Assembly (NCBI GenBank): GCA_028290305.1
Contig: JAQGKC010000223.1
Span: 1-34,657, forward strand
DNA length: 34,657 nt
Direction of reading: 5' to 3'
DNA from: Bradyrhizobium sp.
Lineage (GTDB): Bacteria > Pseudomonadota > Alphaproteobacteria > Rhizobiales > Xanthobacteraceae
The notes beneath the pieces are model-generated. The model was given only the letters and a program-made list of their open reading frames with translations, was not told the origin of the DNA and searched no databases. Positions 23,312 to 31,124 of the stretch are shown one piece after another (position 1 is the stretch's first letter; the number at the start of each line of letters is the position of its first letter). A program made the position numbers and the translations under genes.

Positions 23312-23440
23312 GGAGAGGTCGGAGACTGCGCGTAGCGAAGTCTCCGGGTGAGGGGGTGCGAACGCCAGCGTTCAACAAGAGCCCCTCTCCCCGCAAGAGC
23401 GGGACAAGGGAGAAGCGAGCGAAGCCATCGGAATAATCAT

Positions 23441-24193
23441 TCACGCCAAACCGTTCGCCGCGTATTCCTGCCACCCCTTCGCGCGCAACGCGCAGGCCGG
23501 GCATTGGCCGCACCCATAGCCCCACGCATGCCGCGCCCCGCGCTCGCCGAGATAGCAGGTGTGGGAATGTTCGCGGATCAAGTCGACCAGCCCTGCCCCG
23601 CCGAGTTCATCAGCGAGCTTCCAGGTGCCGGCCTTATCCAGCCACATCAGCGGCGTGTGCAATTCGAACGGCTTGTTCATTCCGAGATTGAGCGCGACCT
23701 GCAGTGCCCTGATGGTCTCGTCGCGGCAATCCGGATAGCCGGAATAATCGGTTTCGCACATGCCGCCAATGATATGCGTGATGCCGCGCCGGTAGGCCAA
23801 AGCCGCCGCAAAGGTCAGGAACACCAGGTTGCGGCCGGGCACGAACGTGTTGGGCAGGCCGTCTTCGCCCATCGTAATCGCGACATCGCGCGTCAGTGCG
23901 GTGTCGGAGATCGTGGCCAGTGTCGGAATCTCCAAGGTGTGGCTTTCGCCGAGTTTTTTGGCCCAGTCGGCGCGCAATGATTTCATGCCGTCCAGCAGAT
24001 GGTTGCGGCATTCGAGCTCGATGGCGTGACGCTGCCCGTAGCTGAAGCCGAGCATTTCGACGCGGGCAAAGCGCTGCAGCGCCCAGGCGAGGCAGGTGGC
24101 GGAATCCTGTCCCCCGGAGAACAGCACCAGCGCGGTCTCGGTTTGGAACTGGTTGCCCGATTGATTGCTCATGGAGGTGCCCATAGCACTCAT
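23441..24193 (-). CDS. queC: 7-cyano-7-deazaguanine synthase (preQ0 synthase)
   Basis: Converts 7-carboxy-7-deazaguanine and ammonia to preQ0 with ATP, in queuosine biosynthesis. The PP-loop [14 protein letters not shown] is at residues 25-37. [12 protein letters not shown], the [19 protein letters not shown] helix, [15 protein letters not shown] and a four-Cys zinc site (C213, C228, C231, C234; [10 protein letters not shown]) are all present. Length (250 aa) is normal. The start is uncertain: ATGs at 24193, 24184 and 24172 are in frame and none has a strong ribosome binding site. No other queuosine genes are adjacent. It is divergent from mazG, sharing about 108 bp. Confidence 0.95.
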   Translation of the reverse strand: MSAMGTSMSNQSGNQFQTETALVLFSGGQDSATCLAWALQRFARVEMLGFSYGQRHAIELECRNHLLDGMKSLRADWAKKLGESHTLEIPTLATISDTALTRDVAITMGEDGLPNTFVPGRNLVFLTFAAALAYRRGITHIIGGMCETDYSGYPDCRDETIRALQVALNLGMNKPFELHTPLMWLDKAGTWKLADELGGAGLVDLIREHSHTCYLGERGARHAWGYGCGQCPACALRAKGWQEYAANGLA

Positions 24194-24301
24194 CGATCAA
24201 CACGCCAATCGGTGGAAAGTGTGACCTGTCCAGCTCGTTTCGCTGGGACGGGCGCGCATCTTGCGGCATACAGGCCTGATCAACTTCAGGCTCGGTGTAC
24301 C

Positions 24302-25174
24302 ATGCCCCCTTCCCGCGACATTTCAGGTTTGCTCGACATCATGGCGGCGCTGCGCACGCCCGGTAGCGGCTGCCCGTGGGATCTCGAGCAGAATTTTGCG
24401 ACCATAGCGCCCTACACCATCGAGGAGGCCTATGAAGTCGCCGACGCGATCACGCGGGGCGATCTTCCCGACCTCTGCGACGAACTCGGCGATCTGCTGT
24501 TGCAGGTGGTGTTTCACGCCCGCATGGCGGAGGAACAGGGCGCGTTCGCGTTTGGCGACGTGGTCGAGGCCATCACGCGCAAGATGATCCGGCGGCATCC
24601 CCATGTCTTCGCCGACAAGGACGGACGCTTGACGCCTTCCGACGTCAAGGACGCGTGGGATCGCATCAAGGCGGAGGAAAAAGCCGAACGCGCCGCGCGA
24701 CGGCCACCGGGAGAAGCGACGCACAAGTCTTTGCTGTCGGGCGTCAGGGCGGGACAGCCGGCATTGACGCGCGCGATGGAATTGCAGCGCAAGGCGTCAA
24801 GCGTCGGCTTCGACTGGAATGATCCCCGCGAAGTGCTCCGCAAGATTCGCGAGGAAGCCGACGAGATCGAGACCGCACTCGATCGCGGCGACGCCGATGA
24901 ACTCGCCGGCGAAACCGGCGATCTCCTGTTCGCGCTGGTCAATCTGGCGCGGCATGTCGGCGCCGATCCCGAGATGGCGCTGCGCGGCACCAACGCCAAA
25001 TTCGAACGCCGCTTTGGTTACATCGAACAGGCGCTGGCGGCGCAGGGACGTTCGCTTGAGAGCGCTTCGCTCGCCGAGATGGATGCGCTCTGGAACGAGG
25101 CAAAGGGCAAAGAGCCGCGTTCGTCATCCGCGGCAGCCGAGACGAAGGAAATAATCGGCGATGAATCCGACTGA
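24302..25174 (+). CDS. mazG: Nucleoside triphosphate pyrophosphohydrolase
   Basis: House-cleaning enzyme that hydrolyses (d)NTPs to NMPs and pyrophosphate. 290 aa with two MazG domains. The first has CPWDLEQNFATIAPYTIEEA, with the metal-binding EExxE (E41, E42, E45) and ExxD (E61, D64 in DELGDLLLQVVFHA). The second (about 180-235) repeats it as IREEADEIETAL with GETGDLLFALVNLARH. KMIRRHPHVFAD is another conserved family segment. The ATG at 24302 gives the canonical start; the longer frame upstream runs through the divergent promoter region. The C-terminal 25 residues (KEPRSSSAAAETKEIIGDES) look disordered. In many relatives mazG neighbours hflX/hfq, which here lie 4 kb away across the siderophore module. 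Confidence 0.94.
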   Translation: MPPSRDISGLLDIMAALRTPGSGCPWDLEQNFATIAPYTIEEAYEVADAITRGDLPDLCDELGDLLLQVVFHARMAEEQGAFAFGDVVEAITRKMIRRHPHVFADKDGRLTPSDVKDAWDRIKAEEKAERAARRPPGEATHKSLLSGVRAGQPALTRAMELQRKASSVGFDWNDPREVLRKIREEADEIETALDRGDADELAGETGDLLFALVNLARHVGADPEMALRGTNAKFERRFGYIEQALAAQGRSLESASLAEMDALWNEAKGKEPRSSSAAAETKEIIGDESD

Positions 25175-25479
25175 CGTTCTCGGCGGATTTCTGGCTGCGA
25201 TAGCGTCATACTGACGCGCCTCAAACGCTTCAGTGCTCCGCCGCAAAATGCTGACGCGTCCACTTCCGAAAAACAATTGAAGTTTTATGTGTTCGCGTGA
25301 AAGCGCCAAACATAACAGAATGCGCCAATTACGAATTAGATTCCCTCTTAGATAAATTCAATTTCCTTCGTCGCAATCGACGTGAAATAGGCGGTCCTCA
25401 CTAGGCAGAGCAGAACGTGACGGCGTTTTTCGAACGCCGATTTTCATTGTTCTAATTCTAAATTGTGGGGACACGGAAT
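25175..25479. other. Intergenic region and leader of the siderophore receptor gene
   Basis: It contains GCGTCA-TAC-TGACGC (25203-25217), a 6-bp hairpin after mazG without a T-run. There is a 7-bp hairpin, CGGCGTT-TTTCG-AACGCCG (25421-25439), followed by ATTTTC. Two tandem TTCTAA hexamers lie at 25450-25461 just before the receptor start. TTCTAA is one half of the Irr-type iron control element TTTAGAA-N-TTCTAA, but no full palindrome is seen, so iron control is only suggested. The second hairpin could be a terminator or a leader structure. Confidence 0.4.
25421..25439 (+). promoter_or_regulatory. Leader hairpin or weak terminator upstream of the siderophore receptor
   Basis: A perfect 7-bp stem, CGGCGTT/AACGCCG, with a 5-nt loop, followed by ATTTTC, 41 bp before the receptor ATG. 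It could end transcription from mazG or act in the receptor mRNA leader. Confidence 0.35.
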
Positions 25480-27837
25480 ATGGCGACGCATTCTGATTCA
25501 ACGAGACTTGCTGATTCACCGAGGCTTGCTGATTCACCAAAGCTTGCTCTTGCGTCGGCAGTCTCATTCGTCGTTCTTGTTTTTGCGGGAAATGGAGCGG
25601 TCGCTCAACAAAACTCCGGCATCGGCGCGTCAGGCAGTGCGTTGCCGCCGGTTGTGGTTCATGCGCCGGATTCGCGCCGTGCCACGCCTGCGCCTTCCAG
25701 TCTCGCTCGGCGCACGGCAAATTCCGGAGCGTCCAGACGCGCGCAACGCGCAGCACAAACAGCGGCCGTGCCGGGCAACGCGGCACGCGGCGCGAAAAAC
25801 GTTCAGCCGGGGCAGGATCCTCGCGGTCCGATCAACGGTTACGTCGCCGACCGTTCCCTAACCGGCACCAAGACCAACACGCCGTTGATGGAAACACCGC
25901 AGGCGATCTCCGTCATCGGGCGCGAGCAAATTCGCGACCAAAATCCGAACAGCTTCGCGGAAGCGCTGCGCTATGCGCCTGGTGTTCGCAGCGAAACCTT
26001 TGGCGCCGACACACGCAACGACTGGTTCAAGATTCGCGGGTTCGACGCCCAGGACGTCGGACTGTTTGCCGACGGGCTACAGCTTTCCACTTTTGCGTTT
26101 GCTACCTGGAAATTCCAGCCGTTCGGTATCGAGCGCATCGACATTCTTCGCGGGCCGTCGGCGGTTCTTTATGGCGGCAGCGGACCCGGCGGACTCGTGA
26201 ACGTGATCAGCAAGACGCCGCCGTTCGAACCGCTCAACTACCTTGAATCCGGCGTCAACTCGTATGGCAACCGCTATCTTTCGTTCGACTTCGGCGGACC
26301 TGTGGCGACTCCGTCCGGCCCAAGCAACGACCTCTATTATCGCTTGCTCGGCACGGTGAAGGGCGGCGATACGCAGACCGCCTTCACGCCCGACAACACC
26401 TATTTCATCGCGCCATCCGTGACCTATAAACCCGATGTCGACACGACACTGACCATTCTTTCGTCGGCTTCGAAGAACGAGACACGGGTACAGGGCTTCC
26501 TTCCGTACGTCGGAACAGTGGTCGGCGCTCCGTTTGGCCGGATCCCGACCCATCTGTTCGCCAGCGATCCGAGCGTCGATTCGTTCACGCGCGAGCAGGA
26601 AATGATCGGTTATCAGTTTGAGAAGAATCTAACTGACGATCTGACGTTTCGGCAAAACGCGCGCTTTGCCCATGATGACGTCAAATTTCAGACGCTGCTC
26701 GGCAACGGCTATGTCGGCGGCGTTCCCGCAACGGCCATGCTGTCTCGCTTCAACGACTTTGCCCGCGACATCTCCAATCAGGGAAATCTGGACAGTTCGT
26801 TCGAGTACCGCTTCGCCACCGGCCCGGTGTTGCACAAGGCGCTGGTTGGCGTCGACCTCAAGAGCTACGAAATCAGCGACCTGCAGGCGTTCGATTTCGC
26901 AACTCCGGCGCTTAATCTGGTAAATCCCGCTTATGGTGTCCCTCAGGGCTTTCCGGGAACCGTGTTTGCCGATCAGACCATCACACAAAAACAAGTCGGT
27001 GTTTATGCGCAGGATCAACTCAAGCTCGGCCGTTTGACGCTGGTGCTCAGCGGGCGAAACGATTGGGTGGATACCCTGGACAACAATCGCATTCTTCCGA
27101 GCCAGAGCCGCGACGATAGTAAATTCAGCGGCCGAGCGGGCTTGATCTACAATACGGACATCGGAATTGCGCCTTACGTGTCCTACGCGACGAGCTACAA
27201 CCCGATCATTGGCACAAACACCGCCACCGGACAATTGTTCGCGCCCGAAACCGGGGTTCAGACCGAAGTCGGCGTCAAGATCGAACCCACGGGATTTAAC
27301 GGCCATTTCGGCGCCTCACTGTTCGATCTCAAGCGGCAGAACGTGCCGACCACGGATCCCAACAACGTCCTGCAACAAATTCAGACCGGCGAAGTCACTT
27401 CGCGCGGCATCGAACTCGAAGCGGTCGCCAATGTCATGCCGGGGCTGAAGGTGACCGGCGCCTTCACCAATTTCCACATCTTCGTCAGCAAAGATCTCAA
27501 TCCGGCGTTGATCGATACCGTACCCACCAATACGCCCAGCGAAATCGCATCGTTGTGGGGTGACTACACGTTTCAATCGGGACAGCTCACCGGCTTCGGT
27601 TTCGGCGCCGGGGTCCGCTACAATGGCGTGTCATATGCCGATACGGCCAATACGCTCGTCGTTCCGGCTTATGTCGTCGGCGATGCCGCGATCCACTACG
27701 AAATCAAGAATTGGCGGTTTGCCCTTAACGTCACCAACATCAGCGACAAGATTTATGTCGGCAGTTGTCAAACGCCGACGGCGTGCTTCTATGGCGATCG
27801 CCGGCGTGCGGTCGCAAGCGTCGCCTATAAGTGGTGA
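25480..27837 (+). CDS. TonB-dependent siderophore receptor
   Basis: A 785-aa outer-membrane receptor that imports a ferric siderophore using TonB energy. The signal region is unusual: three tandem hexapeptides (DSTRLA-DSPRLA-DSPKLA) precede the hydrophobic core ALASAVSFVVLVFAGNGAVAQ. A Ser/Ala/Arg-rich linker follows. The plug domain (about 120-235) starts with TNTPLMETPQAISVIGREQI and has ALRYAPGVRSETFG, WFKIRGFDAQDVGLFADGLQ, IDILRGPSAVLYGGSGPGGL and VNVISKTP, all typical of FhuA/FpvA-like siderophore receptors. The beta barrel runs to the C-terminus (YGDRRRAVASVAYKW), ending in an aromatic residue as outer-membrane insertion requires. ATG 25480 is used over GTG 25465. PepSY and small membrane genes follow. 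Confidence 0.94.
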   Translation: MATHSDSTRLADSPRLADSPKLALASAVSFVVLVFAGNGAVAQQNSGIGASGSALPPVVVHAPDSRRATPAPSSLARRTANSGASRRAQRAAQTAAVPGNAARGAKNVQPGQDPRGPINGYVADRSLTGTKTNTPLMETPQAISVIGREQIRDQNPNSFAEALRYAPGVRSETFGADTRNDWFKIRGFDAQDVGLFADGLQLSTFAFATWKFQPFGIERIDILRGPSAVLYGGSGPGGLVNVISKTPPFEPLNYLESGVNSYGNRYLSFDFGGPVATPSGPSNDLYYRLLGTVKGGDTQTAFTPDNTYFIAPSVTYKPDVDTTLTILSSASKNETRVQGFLPYVGTVVGAPFGRIPTHLFASDPSVDSFTREQEMIGYQFEKNLTDDLTFRQNARFAHDDVKFQTLLGNGYVGGVPATAMLSRFNDFARDISNQGNLDSSFEYRFATGPVLHKALVGVDLKSYEISDLQAFDFATPALNLVNPAYGVPQGFPGTVFADQTITQKQVGVYAQDQLKLGRLTLVLSGRNDWVDTLDNNRILPSQSRDDSKFSGRAGLIYNTDIGIAPYVSYATSYNPIIGTNTATGQLFAPETGVQTEVGVKIEPTGFNGHFGASLFDLKRQNVPTTDPNNVLQQIQTGEVTSRGIELEAVANVMPGLKVTGAFTNFHIFVSKDLNPALIDTVPTNTPSEIASLWGDYTFQSGQLTGFGFGAGVRYNGVSYADTANTLVVPAYVVGDAAIHYEIKNWRFALNVTNISDKIYVGSCQTPTACFYGDRRRAVASVAYKW

Positions 27838-27869
27838 AATGGAATTAAGGTGTACGGAGCAGAACCAGG

Positions 27870-29006
27870 GTGAAAGCGCGATCGGTTAGGATTTGGTCGA
27901 TCGTTCATCGATGGACGAGCCTTGTTTCGACGGTCTTCCTGTTACTGCTCTGCCTGACCGGCCTGCCGCTTATCTTTCATCACGAGATCGATGAGCTACT
28001 GGGCTACGCGCCGAAATCCGAAGCGGCTCCAGCCGGCGAACGAAAATCGACCGTCGATCGAATCGCCAAGGCGGCGCTGGCCAACGACCCGGGCAAGGTG
28101 CTGCAATACATCGCTTGGGACAAAGATGAGCCCGGCATCGTCATTGCGTACACGAACGGCGCGGTGGACGGAAAACCTGACGACGCTGTTGTGAAGGCTT
28201 TCGACGCTTACTCGGCGAAGCCGCTTGGTCCGGTCGGCACAGGTCCGATGCTGGTGGTTCTAAAGCTCCACACCGACATGTTCGTCGGCAAGCCCGGCAA
28301 GCTGTTTCTCGGAGGCATGGGTCTATTATTCCTGATCGCGATCATCTCTGGTCTGGTGCTCTATTGGCCATTCACCCGACGGCTGGAATTCGGAACGCTC
28401 AGGCAAGACAAATCAAACCGCATTCTATGGCTCGACTGGCATAACCTGCTCGGCGTGCTTACCGTTGTCTGGGCCTTCGTTGCGAGCGCTACCGGCGTGA
28501 TCAACACCTGGGCCGAACCGATGCTCGATCAATGGCGCGCGAACGAGCTTGCAAGCATGGTCGCGCCTTACGCCGGAAAATCGCCGCCGCATACGGCTTC
28601 ACTCGACAGGATTGTCGACAACGCAACAAAGGTTGTCGCCGGCATGGAAGTCGCCTTCATCGCATTTCCGGGAACGCCATTCAGCAGCTCGCATCATTTC
28701 GCGGCGTTCATGCGTGGCGACAAGCCGTTGACGTCCAGGCTGCTGAAGCCTGTTCTGCTCGATGGAGAGACCGCCGAGGTGGCGGACACGCGCGACTTGC
28801 CGTTTTATTTGAAAGCATTGTTCATTTCGCAACCGCTTCATTTTGGCGACTACGGCGGAATGCCACTGAAGATCATTTGGGCGCTGCTCGATGGCTTCAC
28901 CATCGTCGTCATCGGCAGCGGGCTTTATCTTTATCTCATCAGATGGCGCAAGACCGGACATCGTCGAAGTTATTCGACGACCAGCGCGTACCGCGCGAAC
29001 ATCTGA
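27870..29006 (+). CDS. PepSY-associated TM domain protein, probable ferri-siderophore reductase-like
   Basis: 378 aa inner-membrane protein. Helices lie at about 13-36, 145-168, 192-215 and 340-362, with two PepSY-like periplasmic segments between them. Histidines cluster at the membrane faces: H13 (VHRWTS), H37-H38 (IFHHEID), H134 (LKLHTDMF) and H191 (DWHNLLG). This is the pattern of PepSY proteins such as FoxB, which have been linked to reduction of ferric siderophores, possibly through heme. The start is GTG at 27870, with GGAGC upstream, 32 bp after the receptor stop. The position right after a siderophore receptor strongly suggests that it acts on the imported complex. Iron reduction is an inference. 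Confidence 0.88.
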   Translation: MKARSVRIWSIVHRWTSLVSTVFLLLLCLTGLPLIFHHEIDELLGYAPKSEAAPAGERKSTVDRIAKAALANDPGKVLQYIAWDKDEPGIVIAYTNGAVDGKPDDAVVKAFDAYSAKPLGPVGTGPMLVVLKLHTDMFVGKPGKLFLGGMGLLFLIAIISGLVLYWPFTRRLEFGTLRQDKSNRILWLDWHNLLGVLTVVWAFVASATGVINTWAEPMLDQWRANELASMVAPYAGKSPPHTASLDRIVDNATKVVAGMEVAFIAFPGTPFSSSHHFAAFMRGDKPLTSRLLKPVLLDGETAEVADTRDLPFYLKALFISQPLHFGDYGGMPLKIIWALLDGFTIVVIGSGLYLYLIRWRKTGHRRSYSTTSAYRANI

Positions 29007-29213
29007 ATGTCTCCATCCGACAAACGCATTGATGCACCAAATTGGCGAACGGTGTTCGGCGTGCCGATTATCACCGGCCTCCTCTCCCTGGCTGGTCTGC
29101 TTTCAGCGCTGTTATTCGATGAGCTTGGTCGTTACTTTTCCTGGATAGCGGTCGGTTCGCCAGTCATCCTCACGGTATGGCTTTTCGTTCGACGGCTTCA
29201 GAGATCGTCATGA
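29007..29213 (+). CDS. Small two-helix membrane protein of the siderophore module
   Basis: 68 aa with two transmembrane segments: VFGVPIITGLLSLAGLLSAL (about 17-36) and WIAVGSPVILTVWLFV (about 46-61). The N-terminus is short and charged and the end is basic (RRLQRSS). The ATG follows the PepSY stop codon directly (TGA-ATG), so it is translationally coupled. I do not recognise a named family beyond small membrane proteins found after PepSY genes. A role as a subunit or stabiliser of the PepSY protein is a guess from this coupling. The gene ends 12 bp before the convergent hflX stop, with no room for a separate terminator. Confidence 0.82.
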   Translation: MSPSDKRIDAPNWRTVFGVPIITGLLSLAGLLSALLFDELGRYFSWIAVGSPVILTVWLFVRRLQRSS

Positions 29214-29225
29214 AGATGAAGCGGT

Positions 29226-30605
29226 TCAGACCGCGTGCGGCACGGCGTCGAAGCGGTTGACGACGATGTCGCGCTTGGTTTCATCGACACGCACGGTCAT
29301 GTCGAACCGGCCGTCGTGAAGCTCCTTGTTGAGCACTTCCGAATTGCGGTGTAGCCAGCTGATCCCGGCGCCGTCGGAGGCGTCGATCGACAGGTCCAGG
29401 GTCATCCGCGTGGCGGCCAGCCGATCTTCGATCGCGGCCAGCAGCGCGTCGATCCCCTCCCCGGTTTCGGCGGAAACCAGGAAACACGGGCGTTCCGGCG
29501 GGCGGCGGGCGGCGATATTCTTGAGGTTTTCGCGCTCCTCCGGATCGAAGCGATCGATCTTGTTCCAGATTTCGAGAATGCGCTGCCCGGCATCCGGATC
29601 GATGCCGAGCTGGCGCAGCACGGTATCGACGTCGCGCTGCTGCGCTTCCGCGTCTTCATGGGAGATGTCGCGGACATGGAGGATGACATCGGCTTCCAGC
29701 ACCTCCTCCAATGTCGCACGAAACGCCGCAACCAGTTGCGTCGGCAGGTTGGAGATGAAACCGACGGTGTCCGACAGCATCGCCTTGCCGCCATACGGCA
29801 GGCTGAGCGCGCGCAAGGTCGGATCGAGCGTTGCAAACAGCATGTCGGCGGCCTGCACGTCGGCACGGGTCAGACGGTTGAACAGCGTCGATTTTCCCGC
29901 GTTGGTGTAGCCGACCATCGCCACCACGCGATATGGCACCCGCTGCCGGCCGGCGCGATGCAGCCGCCGCGTTGCCTGAACCTTCTTGATTTCGTTTTTG
30001 AGGCGCGTAATGCGCTCTCCGATCAGGCGGCGATCCGCTTCAATTTGCGTTTCGCCGGGACCGCCCATGAAGCCGAAGCCGCCGCGCTGGCGCTCCAGAT
30101 GGGTCCATGATCGCACCAGGCGCGAGCGCTGATAGTTCAAATGCGCAAGCTCGACCTGCAACGCGCCTTCCTTGGTCTTGGCGCGGCGGCCGAAGATTTC
30201 GAGGATCAGCCCGGTGCGGTCGAGAACCTTTGTATTCCAGGCTTTCTCGAGATTGCGCTGCTGGATCGGCGACAAGGAGCAATCCATCACCACCAGTTCG
30301 ATCTCATGCCCGGTAATGAGCCCGACGATCTCCTCGACCTTGCCCTTGCCGAGGTAGGTCGCGGGCCGGATCTGACTGACCGGCGCGATAAGCGCATCCG
30401 CGATCGTCAGGTCGATGGCGCGCGCCAGACCGACGGCTTCCTCTAGCCGCGCCTCGGAACCGCGTATGACATGGGAATCTGTTTGCGCTTCGGCATCGCC
30501 GCGGCGCACTCGCAGATAAGGGCCGATGACGATCACCCGGCCGGTTTCTTTACCCCCTGCCGACCGCGGGCGGTCGGCGCCCCCTTCAAGATTTCGGGGT
30601 TCCAA
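29226..30605 (-). CDS. hflX: Ribosome-associated GTPase HflX
   Basis: GTPase that binds the 50S subunit and splits or rescues stalled ribosomes under stress. 459 aa. The N-terminal HflX domain contains RPATYLGKGKVEEI, MDCSLSPIQQRNLEKAWN and LDRTGLILEIFGRRAKTKEG. A coiled-coil follows, and the GGPGETQIEADRRLIGERI segment is the family signature. The G domain has G1 GYTNAGKST (232-240), G3 DTVGF, G4 NKID and G5 SAETGEG. The start is TTG at 30605, 11 bp after hfq. About 20 residues at the N-terminus are not conserved in general, so the real start may be slightly downstream. It is cotranscribed with hfq. Confidence 0.94.
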   Translation of the reverse strand: MEPRNLEGGADRPRSAGGKETGRVIVIGPYLRVRRGDAEAQTDSHVIRGSEARLEEAVGLARAIDLTIADALIAPVSQIRPATYLGKGKVEEIVGLITGHEIELVVMDCSLSPIQQRNLEKAWNTKVLDRTGLILEIFGRRAKTKEGALQVELAHLNYQRSRLVRSWTHLERQRGGFGFMGGPGETQIEADRRLIGERITRLKNEIKKVQATRRLHRAGRQRVPYRVVAMVGYTNAGKSTLFNRLTRADVQAADMLFATLDPTLRALSLPYGGKAMLSDTVGFISNLPTQLVAAFRATLEEVLEADVILHVRDISHEDAEAQQRDVDTVLRQLGIDPDAGQRILEIWNKIDRFDPEERENLKNIAARRPPERPCFLVSAETGEGIDALLAAIEDRLAATRMTLDLSIDASDGAGISWLHRNSEVLNKELHDGRFDMTVRVDETKRDIVVNRFDAVPHAV

Positions 30606-30616
30606 TCAGATCACTC

Positions 30617-30865
30617 TCAAGCCGGCGCATCCTCGCCGCCTTCGAACAACTGGATCGGAGCGCCGGGCATGATGGTCGAAATCGCATGCTTGTATACAAG
30701 CTGCGAATGACCGTCGCGCCGGAGCAGCAGGCAGAAATTGTCGAACCAGGTGACAATCCCCTGCAGCTTCACCCCATTGACCAGAAAGATCGTCAGTGGC
30801 GTTTTGGTTTTGCGAACGTGATTAAGGAAGGTGTCTTGTAGATTTTGTGCGCGGTCTGCCGCCAT
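30617..30865 (-). CDS. hfq: RNA chaperone Hfq
   Basis: An 82-residue Sm-like protein that forms a hexamer and pairs small RNAs with mRNAs. It shows the N-terminal [20 protein letters not shown], the Sm1 motif [20 protein letters not shown] and the Sm2 YKHAIS motif, and is of typical alphaproteobacterial length. In this group Hfq is needed for nitrogen-fixation gene control. The gene lies between ntrX and hflX on the same strand, 259 bp after ntrX. An intrinsic terminator after ntrX and a candidate promoter at 30987-31015 suggest hfq-hflX is its own transcription unit with a leader of roughly 115 bases. Confidence 0.97.
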   Translation of the reverse strand: MAADRAQNLQDTFLNHVRKTKTPLTIFLVNGVKLQGIVTWFDNFCLLLRRDGHSQLVYKHAISTIMPGAPIQLFEGGEDAPA

Positions 30866-30986
30866 TGTTTTTGTCCCGCCGTCTTGTTGTTGCTTCTTTT
30901 TATTGAACCAGGGGCAGCTCTCTTAGGGAGCGTTACCCGGTTGCCGGCTTCCCCTGAGATCCCCCTCCGGGGAGCGCGGCGGTATG

Positions 30987-31015
30987 ATTAGAAGGCAGGC
31001 GCGGTTTTTAGGCAA
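30987..31015 (-). promoter_or_regulatory. Candidate hfq promoter
   Basis: On the minus strand TTGCCT (31015-31010) and TCTAAT (30992-30987) are separated by exactly 17 bp, close to sigma-70 consensus. The site lies after the ntrX terminator and 122 bp before the hfq ATG. The leader between them contains short GC hairpins (CCCC-TCC-GGGG at 30962-30972). Confidence 0.4.
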
Positions 31016-31061
31016 GCCAGTTCACGCGTCAGCCGGACCAAACACAGGTGCAAATCTCAGG

Positions 31062-31079
31062 AAAAGCCTCGAAAGAGGC
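31062..31079 (-). terminator. Intrinsic terminator after ntrX
   Basis: On the minus strand GCCTC-TTTC-GAGGC is followed by TTTT, 45 bp beyond the ntrX stop. The stem is short but perfect with a T-run. The complementary strand (GCCTC-GAAA-GAGGC-AAAATTT) has no T-run, so the signal is directional for ntrYX. Confidence 0.65.
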
Positions 31080-31124
31080 AAAATTTATCAAGCAAATGCA
31101 TGAATAATTGCCAAGGGCCGGCCT

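Larger units (their letters stand above)
22086..23425. repeat. Composite palindromic repeat interrupted by an IS
   Basis: If the IS and one copy of its target duplication are removed, the flanks join into CCTCTCCCCGC-CT-GCGGGGAGAGG, a perfect 11-bp hairpin with a 2-nt loop. On the right two further hairpins follow, GGAGACT/AGTCTCC (23321-23327 and 23339-23345) and GAACGC/GCGTTC (23360-23373). A partial copy of the first motif (CCCTCTCCCCGCAAGAGCGGG) is at about 23393-23413. From memory such CTCTCCCCGC units are abundant between genes in Bradyrhizobium-type genomes. Confidence 0.75.

Noticed and set aside
23321..23413. Regularly spaced short hairpins that could suggest a CRISPR-like array
   Set aside because: Units are not identical and spacers are not of constant length; these are parts of one composite palindromic repeat.
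22057..23436. Other long frames across the insertion sequence (also 22140-23351 and 22064-23287)
   Set aside because: Only the 22193-23296 frame encodes the DDE transposase; the others are shadows and run past the terminal repeats.
25203..25217. Hairpin GCGTCA-TAC-TGACGC as a mazG terminator
   Set aside because: Stem is short and no T-run follows; kept only as a note.
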